IMG/VR virus record: IMGVR_UViG_3300042388_000220
Span: 1 to 37,191 of that record
Strand: one strand, 5' to 3'
DNA length: 37,191 nucleotides
Source: a virus
The first letter of the stretch is position 1. Every line of letters starts with the position of its first letter. This document shows positions 23,974 through 34,700 of this stretch, one piece after another. Both the position numbers and the translations under genes were made by a program. The notes beneath the pieces were generated by a model that worked only from the letters and a program-made list of their open reading frames with translations, had not been told where the DNA came from and made no database searches.

Positions 23974-24743
23974 GAACAGCAATAGGAGTTGGGCTCGTCG
24001 GATCAGCGGCGGGCGCAGCAGTCAGTGGCAATCAAGCCAGCAAAGATCGCGCAGGCGCTCGCGGCGTGGCAAATATGCCTGGCCTCGACATTCCTGCCGC
24101 TGTCGGCGAGGCAGAGCAGCTGACGCCACGAACACGCGAGCTTGAGGCGCAGAGAAACGCATTCAACCGGGCGCAGCTTCTTGAGTCTCTGGGGATTCAA
24201 GTTCCGGGCTACCAAGAGGCCCAAGCTCAGCGGACACAAAATGCCATGGCGCTCCTTCGAGGAGAGCTTCCGCCTGATGTGTTAGCGCAGGTTCAAAGAC
24301 GTGCAGCTACAAAAGCGGTTGGAGGAGGTTACGCAGGAGACCGCCAGATGATCAGCCAAGCAGGCCGAAATCTTGAAGCTAGAGATATTGCTACCACCTC
24401 GATAGGCCTACAGCAGGCAGGCAACCAACAGTTTGCCAACATCCTTGGCACGACACCGCTAGCTCCGCTGTCAAACTACGAGTTCACCCCACAGATGATC
24501 GCAAGCATCCGCGCTGACGAGCGGGCTAAAAAACAGGCCGCGCTACTCGGCTCATACAACATGGCCAGCGCAGGTGGCGTTGCCGGCCAAGGCCTTAGCT
24601 CACTCGGATCCGGTTTAACCAACCTTGGTTTCAGTGCGCTTGGACAGGGCGGTTTTGGTGGTGCCGGTGGTGCCGGTGGCGGCGGAAACTGGAACTATTC
24701 AACCGGAATGCCGACCGGCTACGGCCGAGCCGGTCTACTCTAA
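23961..24743 (+). CDS. Probable internal virion (ejection) protein
   Basis: 260 residues. A short hydrophobic N terminus (GTAIGVGLVGSAAGAAVSG) is followed by a long Gln/Ala-rich helical part (about 45-180) and a Gly-rich C-terminal tail (about 200-260). The size and composition are those of the smallest member of podovirus ejection-protein sets, such as T7 gp14. These enter the host envelope with the DNA. Position just before a coiled-coil protein and a giant protein supports that role. No sequence-specific motif is visible. Confidence 0.6.
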   Translation: MSWVGTAIGVGLVGSAAGAAVSGNQASKDRAGARGVANMPGLDIPAAVGEAEQLTPRTRELEAQRNAFNRAQLLESLGIQVPGYQEAQAQRTQNAMALLRGELPPDVLAQVQRRAATKAVGGGYAGDRQMISQAGRNLEARDIATTSIGLQQAGNQQFANILGTTPLAPLSNYEFTPQMIASIRADERAKKQAALLGSYNMASAGGVAGQGLSSLGSGLTNLGFSALGQGGFGGAGGAGGGGNWNYSTGMPTGYGRAGLL

Positions 24744-24749
24744 ACGATT

Positions 24750-25706
24750 ATGGCAAACCCCTTCTCAGGACTCGAAAACATCGGGCAGTCGTACCTCGCA
24801 GGCGTACAGCTGGCGAATCAGCGCCAGGCGCGTGAGGAAGCCATTGCGCAGCGGCAGGAAGAGGCGCGGGTGCGTGGGCAGTATTATCAGGATTTGGTTG
24901 AGCAGCGGCGGGAGGCGGCGGTGCTGAACGCAAAACTTCGCGAAGAGGGATTGGCGACCAAGTTCGGCAGGTTCTTAAAACGCACTCCCGAAGGAGAAAT
25001 TGACATTGTCGCTTCGGCCACAGCGCAGGCTGAAGGCGGGGATAAGGATCAGTTGCTTGAAACGGTTGGGTTTGCAGAAACAATGGGAGCACCACTTCCT
25101 GATGTAACGCTTTCTGAAGAAGATCGAAAATCCAAGTCTTACCTGCGAGGAAAGACCAAAGGGATCATCCAGAAGACCCAAGATGATTTTCAGTTCAAAC
25201 GCATCATGGCTTCGCAGGGGCTGATTCCAGGTGGCGCCCGCACTGGGGCACTTCCAGATGCTGTTAATAACTACATTGCTGGCGACCAGCGCGACATGAT
25301 GCTTGGGCCTACAGGAGGTATGCCAGCCGAAGAGACGACTTTGGATATTTTGGCGGGCAGGTCGCCGGGACAAGTCACTCCAGAAACTTTGGCTCAGGCA
25401 CCAGACCGAACGATTGAAGTCAAACCTCCGGTTGGAATGGAGGCGATCAAGATAGGGCCTGATACGTACTTCCGGAAATTGCCAAAACCCCAGGTGGTTA
25501 AGGCCGATCGGCCGAACACGGTTAACATCCTCGATGAAACGGGGAAAGTCGTTGCGACCCGCAAGCTGACCGATGAAGCGTTTGCCGCGTGGGAAGCGAC
25601 GCAGCCGCCTGGCGGAGCGCCCGCTACCGGCGCTACCAACGCAGCGCCCACACTTCCGAACTTCACCTTTGATAAATCGACACTGAACTGGATACCGTCT
25701 CGGTAA
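24750..25706 (+). CDS. Probable ejection protein with coiled coil
   Basis: 318 residues. Residues 20-75 form a long charged helix or coiled coil (RQAREEAIAQRQEEARVRGQ), followed by a mixed region and a Pro/Ala-rich tail. It does not show an enzyme motif. In podovirus-like phages such a protein commonly sits between the small ejection protein and the large internal protein, as here, with five bases before the giant gene. It is likely a virion core component. Function is inferred from order. Confidence 0.55.
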   Translation: MANPFSGLENIGQSYLAGVQLANQRQAREEAIAQRQEEARVRGQYYQDLVEQRREAAVLNAKLREEGLATKFGRFLKRTPEGEIDIVASATAQAEGGDKDQLLETVGFAETMGAPLPDVTLSEEDRKSKSYLRGKTKGIIQKTQDDFQFKRIMASQGLIPGGARTGALPDAVNNYIAGDQRDMMLGPTGGMPAEETTLDILAGRSPGQVTPETLAQAPDRTIEVKPPVGMEAIKIGPDTYFRKLPKPQVVKADRPNTVNILDETGKVVATRKLTDEAFAAWEATQPPGGAPATGATNAAPTLPNFTFDKSTLNWIPSR

Positions 25707-25711
25707 CGCTT

Positions 25712-28700
25712 ATGCCACGCATCGTTGAGATTCCAGATGTAGCTCGCCTCTCGTTTCCGGACGACCTCAGTGACGATGCGGTCCTGGAAGCAACGAGGAA
25801 TTTCTACGAGCAGTCTAAGCAGGGTGCTTTAGGGGCCGCTGGCGCAGCGACAGTGCGTGAGCCTCCACGTACAATCGGCAAAGCCATGAAAGCGGCGGCG
25901 CGCCTCACCGATTGGCTTCAGCCTCCCGATGTAAACCCTGAAACGGGAATTCCAATTTGGCAGCAAGCCGAATCGACTTTCCTTGGTCCAGAAACTGTTA
26001 CACCAGTCGAGAAACCTGCACCTGTTCCAGTTGAGCAGACAGGTCTGTATCAGGCGGGCGAGTCCCTTCAACGCGGCGCCGAGAAGATGTTTCCGGTCAG
26101 CCCATTGCGTGAGCAGGATTTTCTTACTCAGGTGGGTTCCGGAATCGGATCGTCGGCAACCTCGTTCATCCCTTATCTCGGACCAGCAATCTACGCAGGT
26201 AGCACTGCTGAGGATGCTGCGGAAAAAGCGGGGCGTTTCTACGACAACAAGATCGCGGAGGCGATGGCAGCTGGAAATGGCGCTGAGGCAAGCCGGTTGC
26301 AGGAGGAGAAGAAGTACCAACAGGCGCTTCAGTTCGGACTCAACGCACCGCTGGGTTATGCAACCGAGCGATTCCTAGGCGTAGTTCCTGGTCTCAAGCA
26401 AATCACCCAGGGTGGCGGAAAACTTATCCCCAAGCTCGCCGCTGGACAGACTGTTGAGAACACCAAGAAGCTTGCCGGGTATTTCGCCAAGCAGGGTGTG
26501 AAGCCTACAGTCGGGGAATTTGCCCAAGAGGGACTGGAACAGGTAGGTGGAAACGTCAGTGAGATGGCTTACAATCCAGAGGCAGAGTTCACGGCCGGAG
26601 TTCTGGACGCATCTGGGGTTGGTGGAACCGTTGGAGCCATTACCTCGATTCCTTTGGCGTTGCTTGGATCCAAGTTGCGGAAGAATCGACTGGATAGGCT
26701 TCAGGAATTCCGAGACACCAGATTGGCTGAAGGACCGCTTTCGGATCAACAGATCAACGAAATCAATAACAGGATAGTCGCAGGGCAGCCGTTTACGGAA
26801 CCTGAGCCAGGAAGCATTCTGGACCTCCTTAACGAAGACCCAGCTGCGCGCTCCTCAGTCGGAGGAAACAACGCTGAACTCCTCCCCAACGCCACCGCCA
26901 CTCTGGCAGGAATCAACTCCGGCGGCGCGCCTTCTGGGCCGATTCGCATCACGCCGCCGCCTGTGACTGGTGGCGCTCCTGGGGAAGAAGCCAAGATTCC
27001 AGACATGGCTCTGGAGACGGATGTTGTTGATGAGGAGACTCCGGGAGTCCCACTGATTGACGTGGTCCGCTTGGATGATCTCCAGCGTAAAGCTTCTTCC
27101 GGCACCATTCAGCCCGACGAGCTTGAAGAACTTCGCGGGATGCATAACCGGCTGGGGCTTTCTGAGCCGGTTGTTGCAGAGGCGCCGGTCGCTGCTACTG
27201 AAACTCCCGCTACTCCCACCGAAGTACAGCCGCTGACAGATCAGGAGACCGCCGAGTTCATGGGACTGGACGACCAGGTTGTTCAGTTTGGATCGGACTA
27301 TCTTACCCCTGAGGAGCAAGCGCGTTACGCTGAACTCGGCGATAGATTCGATGCGCTGAAGGAATCCGGGTGGTCATTTGAGCCTCCGCAGGGCGATCAG
27401 CCTGCGCGCTGGACTCCGCCTGCGACCGTGCCTACGACGCCAGCTGCGCCGGCGGAAACCCCGGTTGCGCCTGATGCCCCTACTCCTGCTGCCGCACCAG
27501 TCGCTCCCGTAACCTCACGCACCTTCCCGTTCCGAAATCGAACCATAGATGGCATGGTCGATAATGATACCGAGGAAATTATCGCATTTGCCAAATCAAT
27601 AGCTGGCACACCTGGCGAGCGTGGGACGGCACCTAAGTACACCATCAGGGTTGACCGTGACGTTACGATTGACGCGCAGTCCGAGAAGGCGCTCGACAAT
27701 GCTCTTCAGAGGATTTTGAGCGGCGCACCAGTTCGCGTGTTCAGGAACGCCAGCAAAGGTGTGACGTTGGATTTTAATGAGCCGGGTCCAGTGACACCGG
27801 CGCCGGCCGCTGCGCCAGCTGCACCCAAACCAACCCCCGCACCTCGGCCCGCGCCCGCCCCGTCACCTCAAAACCCGCTCGCCAACCAAACCGTTGGATT
27901 CGGAAAACATTCCAACCTCCTGGTCAAAGACCTCCTTGCGCAGCAGCCAGACTACGCCGCATGGCTGGTCAGAAGCACCAGGAGCGCGGCACCTGGATCA
28001 CGCACTCGGCAAGTTGGCGACTACATCAGCTCGCTGCCGGAATACCAAAACGCAGTCACAGAAGAGAAAGCGAAAGCCGAAGCAATCCTTACCGATGAAA
28101 ACAAAACTTTCCTTACCGGCCTCAAAATCACAGCTCAGCAGAACCCGGATGGTAGCATCACCCTCCGGGGCAAGACTTACGACCGCCAAGATGACCTCCG
28201 CGCCGCTGGAGGAAGATATTCCAAGGACAGCCGCACCTACACAATCTCTGCCGCCGGTCTTGGGCAGTTTATCGAGCGATCAAGAGCTGATTCGGGAGCT
28301 GCTGGCGGACAAAGAAGTAGTGGCCCGGCTTATTCCCGTGATGTTGAACTCCGAAAACTCCGAGAGGATGCGGACAACCGGCCCGACCGAAGCGGATTGG
28401 ATGGAGGCGTTGACAACTATCTTGGCGTAGAGACCCAGGGGCTTATCCGCCAAGGTGAAGCGTTTGGGATTCCAAGGATCGTTGGAGATGAGCAGATTGA
28501 AGACGCGGCCATGATAGTGCGAGCGTTTGCGGAACGAGACACCCGGCCGTTCTTCATGCTTTCCAGCGCACCTGGAACGGGAAAGACCTATGTGCTAGGC
28601 GCTGGTATCCGCGAAATGCGAAAGCGCGGTGCCAAAAAGATCATCTACGTGACCCTCAACAAGGGGTTGATCAAGCAGATCAATCAGGATTTGAAGGATT

Positions 28701-31700
28701 ACGGAATCGGGGACGTGCGATTCATCACGTACTCTGAGATGAAGGAATTGCCAGCCGAAGAATCCGACGTGCTGATTTTCGACGAGGCTCACGCGATCAA
28801 GAACCTGACTGGAAGCGGATCAGAGCAGGCCAAGAAAGCTCAAGACTGGATCCAGCAAACCGGATTTCCCGTTTTCTCAACCGCAACGCCGTTCGAGAAC
28901 CCGACCCAGACAGCCTACCTGCTGAATACTGGGATCTTTGATTCGTTCAACGGTGATTACAAACAGTTCGCTGCGGCCTACGGAGCAACTCCGTACAGAG
29001 GTAAAGACGGGCAGATAGCCAGAACCGTTTGGCTTCCGACCAAAACCAACGAGCAGGATCAAATTGCGGCCAGAAATTTCTTCCGCAAGGAGGGCATATT
29101 TACGGCCCGAAAGACCCGGCTGCCGGCGGATCAAGTTGATTCGCGTCTGGTGCCCATCAAAGGGGATGAAGAATGGACCAACACCTACAATGCGTTTGCG
29201 GCTGAAGCCGAGGCGCAAAAGAGCTCCCTCGATGGCACCGAAAAGATGTGGATCATCAACTACAAGAAGCGCCTGCTGGAAGCATCCAAGATTCGGAATG
29301 CAATCGGAGAGGCGCGTCGCGCCCTGAGCGCCAAAAGATGGCCGATCATCTTCGTTGAGACCAAGGCCGAGAGAAGTATCGACATCGAAGAGCAGCGAAG
29401 GCTTCAAGAACAATTCAAGCGCGCCAAAGCCTTGGCAGAAATGATGGGAGGCGAGAGGCCGAAGCGTTCGGATTACGAAGGATTGCTGTCGGATGGAATC
29501 ATCAATGTGCTGGAGGCCACGATGGACCGCCTCGGTACGACCGTGATCTCGATACCGTCTGCGGAAGACGTGATCAAAAACGAGATTGGGGCCAACGATG
29601 TCGCGATCTTCACGGGCTCAGTGCCAGATGCGCGGGCTCAGAAGAATCTCGAACTCTGGCGCGGTACCAGGCCGATGGTCCTGGTAGCTACGATGGCCAA
29701 GGGTGGCACCGGTCTGTCACTGCACGACAAGACCGGAGAGCATCCGACGACGCAGATCAACGTCAACCTGCCTTGGACCGCATCTCAAGTTGAGCAGGTT
29801 TCGCTACGGTCTGCGCGCTACGGACTCAGGGGTAAAGCCCAGATGATGTGGCTCTTTGCAGACAACATTCCGTTTGAGCGGGAGCTGGCGACCCGCGTTG
29901 GTGGCCGCATGAGGGACATGGGCGCGCTGGTTCAAGGAGAGGTGGGGACTACCGCTACAAGCATTCGGGACTTCAATTTCGAGGATGAGTCGTTCTCGGA
30001 GGCTAATGCTGCTGAAGCAGCTAAGAAGGACCTGACGAAGGAGGAGCCTAAGGTTGCGCCACCGGCTGCGCCGGTTGTCACTGTGCCAGCTGCGCCTACC
30101 GTCACCTCCCCCAAGAAAGGTCGCAAAGCTCGCGAGTGGAAATTTAAGGGTGACATCCTAGACGACATCATTGCCGTTGGCGGGGTCATGTCTAAAACGC
30201 AGGCAAACAACGAAGGACGCCTAAATAGGATCAAGGAACTCTACGACGACGCGCCTAGACTAGATGCGTACTTCAATAAAATCTTCGCAGGAAGGTCACG
30301 CGGAACAACAAGCCGGAATCTGCCAGACGTACTCCTCCAGGAGCTTGCCATGCAAAACCCCGGCAAGTACGGGGACATGAGTGTGTCCGAGTTCTGGGCG
30401 GAGGTTGATAAGGCAGCCCGTGGTCGCAAAGGAGACGTCGCTGCTGCTAAAGAGGAAACTAAGGCAGCGGAAGCCGGCGCCAAAGAAGCGATGGGTCTCG
30501 ATGCGTTCTTGCAGGCGCAAGATGAAGCCTTCGTTGATGCCCAGACAGAAGGGATGCAGAATGCTGGAGAACCAGACGGACCTGTTCAAATCTCAGTCGG
30601 AAGCCTTGCGCTGGGAGACAAGTTTTCGGTCCAAGGTGAGCAATTCGAGGTTACAGCTGTCACTCCAGAGGGAGGCTACACGATTCGCGATGGCGAAAAA
30701 TTCGGCGTTCAGCAGCTGACGGAATACGACACGCTGTTTGTTGATCGACCGCCTAATCAAGGTGGGCCTTCAGGCGGCGGCCCCGGAGAAACCGGACCAG
30801 GCCCACGCAGACCACGCCTTACAGAAAAAGAAAACCAGGGCGACCTTCTCGCTAGCACGCAAGCTGAGCAGATCACGCTTACTGGCGAAGAGGGGATTGA
30901 TGTTGAGGCCAGGCGAGAAAAAGCCCAAGCCGAGGCCCGCGCCGCTGCCGAGGCTAAGGCTGCCCAGGATAAGGCGCAGATGAAGATGGATTTTGGCGAC
31001 GCCGTCGCCGAAGCCTCCGACGCGATCGCCCAGTTCGTCGAGTCCATCACTCCCAAGGCCGGCATCACCGACGGGCCGACGCCCGAGGAGTCTGCGCGCC
31101 GGGTTCTCGAAGCTCTTACCAAGCTCGCCTCCGCCGCGATCCGTTCCGGCATTCAGAGCGCATCCCGGTGGGCGGCTGGCTTACAGCTGAAGCTCAGCCC
31201 GGCATTGCAGTACGCCTGGGACCGCGCTCAAGGATCGACAGCTGAACCCACGCCGGAGGTTATCGCCGATGTAGCCACCATTCCGGAGCGTGCGGCTACC
31301 GACTTCGGTATGATCTACACCACGCCCGGCCAACCTGTGACCACCAAACGTGGCGCATACGAGGATACGGTTGCTGGGCGCCGATCCCGGACTCCCGAGG
31401 TGCAGAACGCTGGCTTCCAGCTGGCAGTTGATGCGTTCAATGAGGCAGGAGTGAAGTTCCGCCAGGTGGGCGACGCCTTGTTCGCGCCTGTCGATGGGGT
31501 TGACCAGGAGGATGCTGGAAGAAAGCTGATCGAGGTCGCCAAAAAGAAGATCGCCAAAGCCAAGGCTGATGGTCGCAGCGATACCATCGCAGAGTTGATC
31601 CAGTCGCTCCGCAACCACTTCGGCGCATCCGAGGCATTCAGCCCTGATACCCGAGATGAACTCTACCTGATCGGTCAGTCTGAGGCGTCCCAGTTTGGTA

Positions 31701-34700
31701 TTAACCTGGCGAGCCTGAGGGCGTCCGTGAAGGACTTCGTGGCCATGGCCCGTAACGTGCGTGGATTCCTCACCTCGGCCATCTACGACAGCTTCAACGG
31801 CGAGAGCGTCAAAGGCGTGATGGACAAGATTATGACCGAGTTCCGTGGTCAGTTTACCGAAGCCGATATCCAGAAGATCGTTGGCGAGAAGCCCGACCTA
31901 CAGGAGATGCTGAATCGGTTTGGAGTCTTGGCACTGGCCGACACCGGTGGTCGCGTGTACCGCGCTGTCCAGGCTCGCCTGAAGACCAAGAAGGCGCCGA
32001 CCCAGAAGGCTAAGCAGAAGCGCAGCATTGAGGATGAAGCCATTGACCAGATCATCGAGAATGCTCTAGCCCTCGGGGTTACCGAGCCTCCCCAGCCCCC
32101 GAATCGAAAGCTCACGTCCGACGAGCGCCTCGCGCTGATGACCAAGCCTTCTACCCAGGCTAAGGTTCAGAAGGCCACCGAGGATGCCGTCAAGCAAGCC
32201 GAGTTCAATGCGGGCTGGAACATCATGATGGCCCGAGCGGCTGGCAACGAAGAGCTTCGCGCTCAGTACCAGGAAGCCATGGATGCCAAAGAAGATCCGG
32301 ATCCAGAGGCGATCGAGGAGGGTCTCGACCTACCGCAGTACGCCCACTGGCGCACAATCCGCGACGGGTTCCTGAACTACTCGCCGACCACCTTGAAGCT
32401 CGCCCAGGACGTGATTCGCGGCCGGTTCAAGGGAACGCAGTTCGGGCCGAAAAAGGTAGCACCGCCGGCGCCGGCTAAGATCGACCTGGCGCGCCTGGTT
32501 CAACAGCCCAACGCCGAGATGAGTCGCGTGATCGGCGAGCAGCTGGCCGCGATTGAACGCGTCATGGACCTAGCCGGAGCGTCCCCGGAGGCTAAGGCCC
32601 GTGTGATGCAGATGATCACGGCCAACGTGGGGTCTCAGGTGCAGCTGGCCCGCCAGCGCGTGCTAAATAACTTCTTGTACGTGAAGGCCAAGACGGGCCC
32701 GACAACCGCCAGCGACCGCCTCCAGCGGCTGATCAACGCCGGTATCACCGAGGACCCTCGCTACCGGTCCCAGAAGACCCGCGACCTCCTGAAGCGCGTT
32801 GCCAAGACCTACCTGACAGCTGATGAGCTTTCGGGCATGGCGACCAGGACTCGGGCCGAGAAGCTCGCGTTCCTCACCGGCAAACTCAACCAGATCACCG
32901 CAGCCGAGAAGCTGACCGATGAGTGGATGCAGGGCGCTGTCTGGACGTATCTCACCGAGCGGATGATGGAGGCCGAGAACGCCGTAGTCTCCCAGATCGT
33001 GGGCGCCAAGGACGTTAGCTTCGATCCGGCTCAACCGAAGACCGAGGAGCAGCTGGAAGCTGATCGTGCCAAGGCTCGCGATCGCCTCGTTGGTGGTATC
33101 CGTGCCGGTCTACTGGACCAGCGCATCGCTGAGAGCGTCGCCAAGAACCCCGCGTTGCAGCGGTTGGTTCCCAAGATGAGCGACCTGGTGAAGCGGGTTC
33201 TCAATACCCCGCAGGCCGGGCAAGCCAAGCTGGCTCAAGCGTTCTCGGAAGCGTTGCTCTCAGAACTGGCGATTGACCAGGCGCTGGCCGACAAGACTGG
33301 AGTTGCGCTGGCCAAAGCGTTCGAGGCGAAGTTTGAGCGGGCACGCATCCAGGCACTGGATAAGGCGGTCCAGAAGCTCACCGGTAAACAGCGCGAGGAG
33401 GCTGGCCCAGGCACTCCGCTCTGGCAGAAGATCGAGCAGTTCGTGAACGCGGGCGGCATGAACTCAGCGGCGCTCCTGCAAAGCATCGCCAAGAAATCGG
33501 GCTGGCAGGTGCCTACCGACGAAGAGGTATCCCGCTTCCGAGACCTGGCGCGCCTGGAGCAGGAGCTTAGCACGGCTACCGAAGAGGAGCTTAGCAAGGG
33601 CATCACGGATGACATCAAGGCTGCGATGAACGAGGGCAAGCGCATGGACGTTATGCGTGAACTCCAGATGCGTTGGGCGCGGATGACCATGCCGATCCGT
33701 GGCAATAAGCAGAACCTGGCAAGGGCGGCCAAGGAATACGGGTCAGCGAACACGTTGTTCAAGTTCGGCTTCATCACCAAGCAGCTGATCGACGTGGCTA
33801 CGCAGATGTTTGTTTACACGCCGTCACGTGCAGGTGCGACAGCGATTCAAAGATTCATATCCAGTCGCGATCCGAATCGCACACTCCGCCTCTGGAAGGA
33901 TACGGCGACCACTCTCGAAGATGCCTATAAGGCGCGCTTCAACGCGCTCAGTATGGCGTACAAGTCCGCACTCCAAGCCGCCAAAGGCCGCGCTGAAAAG
34001 GATACCATCATGGGTCTCCAGAGCGGAATGCGTGCGCTGGATCGCATCAACGCGCAGGCAACGGAGTATTACAAGAGCGGCAAATACGCGCAGGCTACGG
34101 TGCTTCGTATTCTTGGACTCGCGCAGTTGTCCTACCGCTTCGCCTCATCCCTCGACGCATTCCAAGGTGTCCTGGCCGAGCAGCAGGAGATCGGTGCTTG
34201 GGTTGAATCGCAGCTGCGCCTCCAGGGCATGGGTCAGGCCGAGGCACGAAAGACTGCGAAGACAATCATCGGTGATTCAATCGCTGAGTACGCGTTGGCC
34301 CAAGCACTGGTCGGAGACAACCCCAACGTCGCGCCCAAGGATCGTAGCGCCGCTGCATGGAACGTCGTGCGCGCACGGCAGTACCAACGCATCGCGGCGG
34401 CCGGTTTGGACGCGGGAGACATCAAGGGTATCACGCAAAACCTGCGGTCCACCATTGGATGGAACGTCGAAGAAGAAGGAGGACCCGGTGGGGTTATCGG
34501 GCAAGCGATGAAATCCACCGGCAAAATCCTGTCGCGCATCGGGATTCCGGATCTTCTGGGAATGTTCTCAAACGCCGTTGCAATCGGAGTCAACCGTGGA
34601 CTTACGTTTGCTGGCGGAGGTTTCGTTCCCGATGCGTTTGAGGGGTCCGCCTGGTACAAGACCGAGACCGATAAGGTGCAGCGCAAGATCGAGGCTGCGG

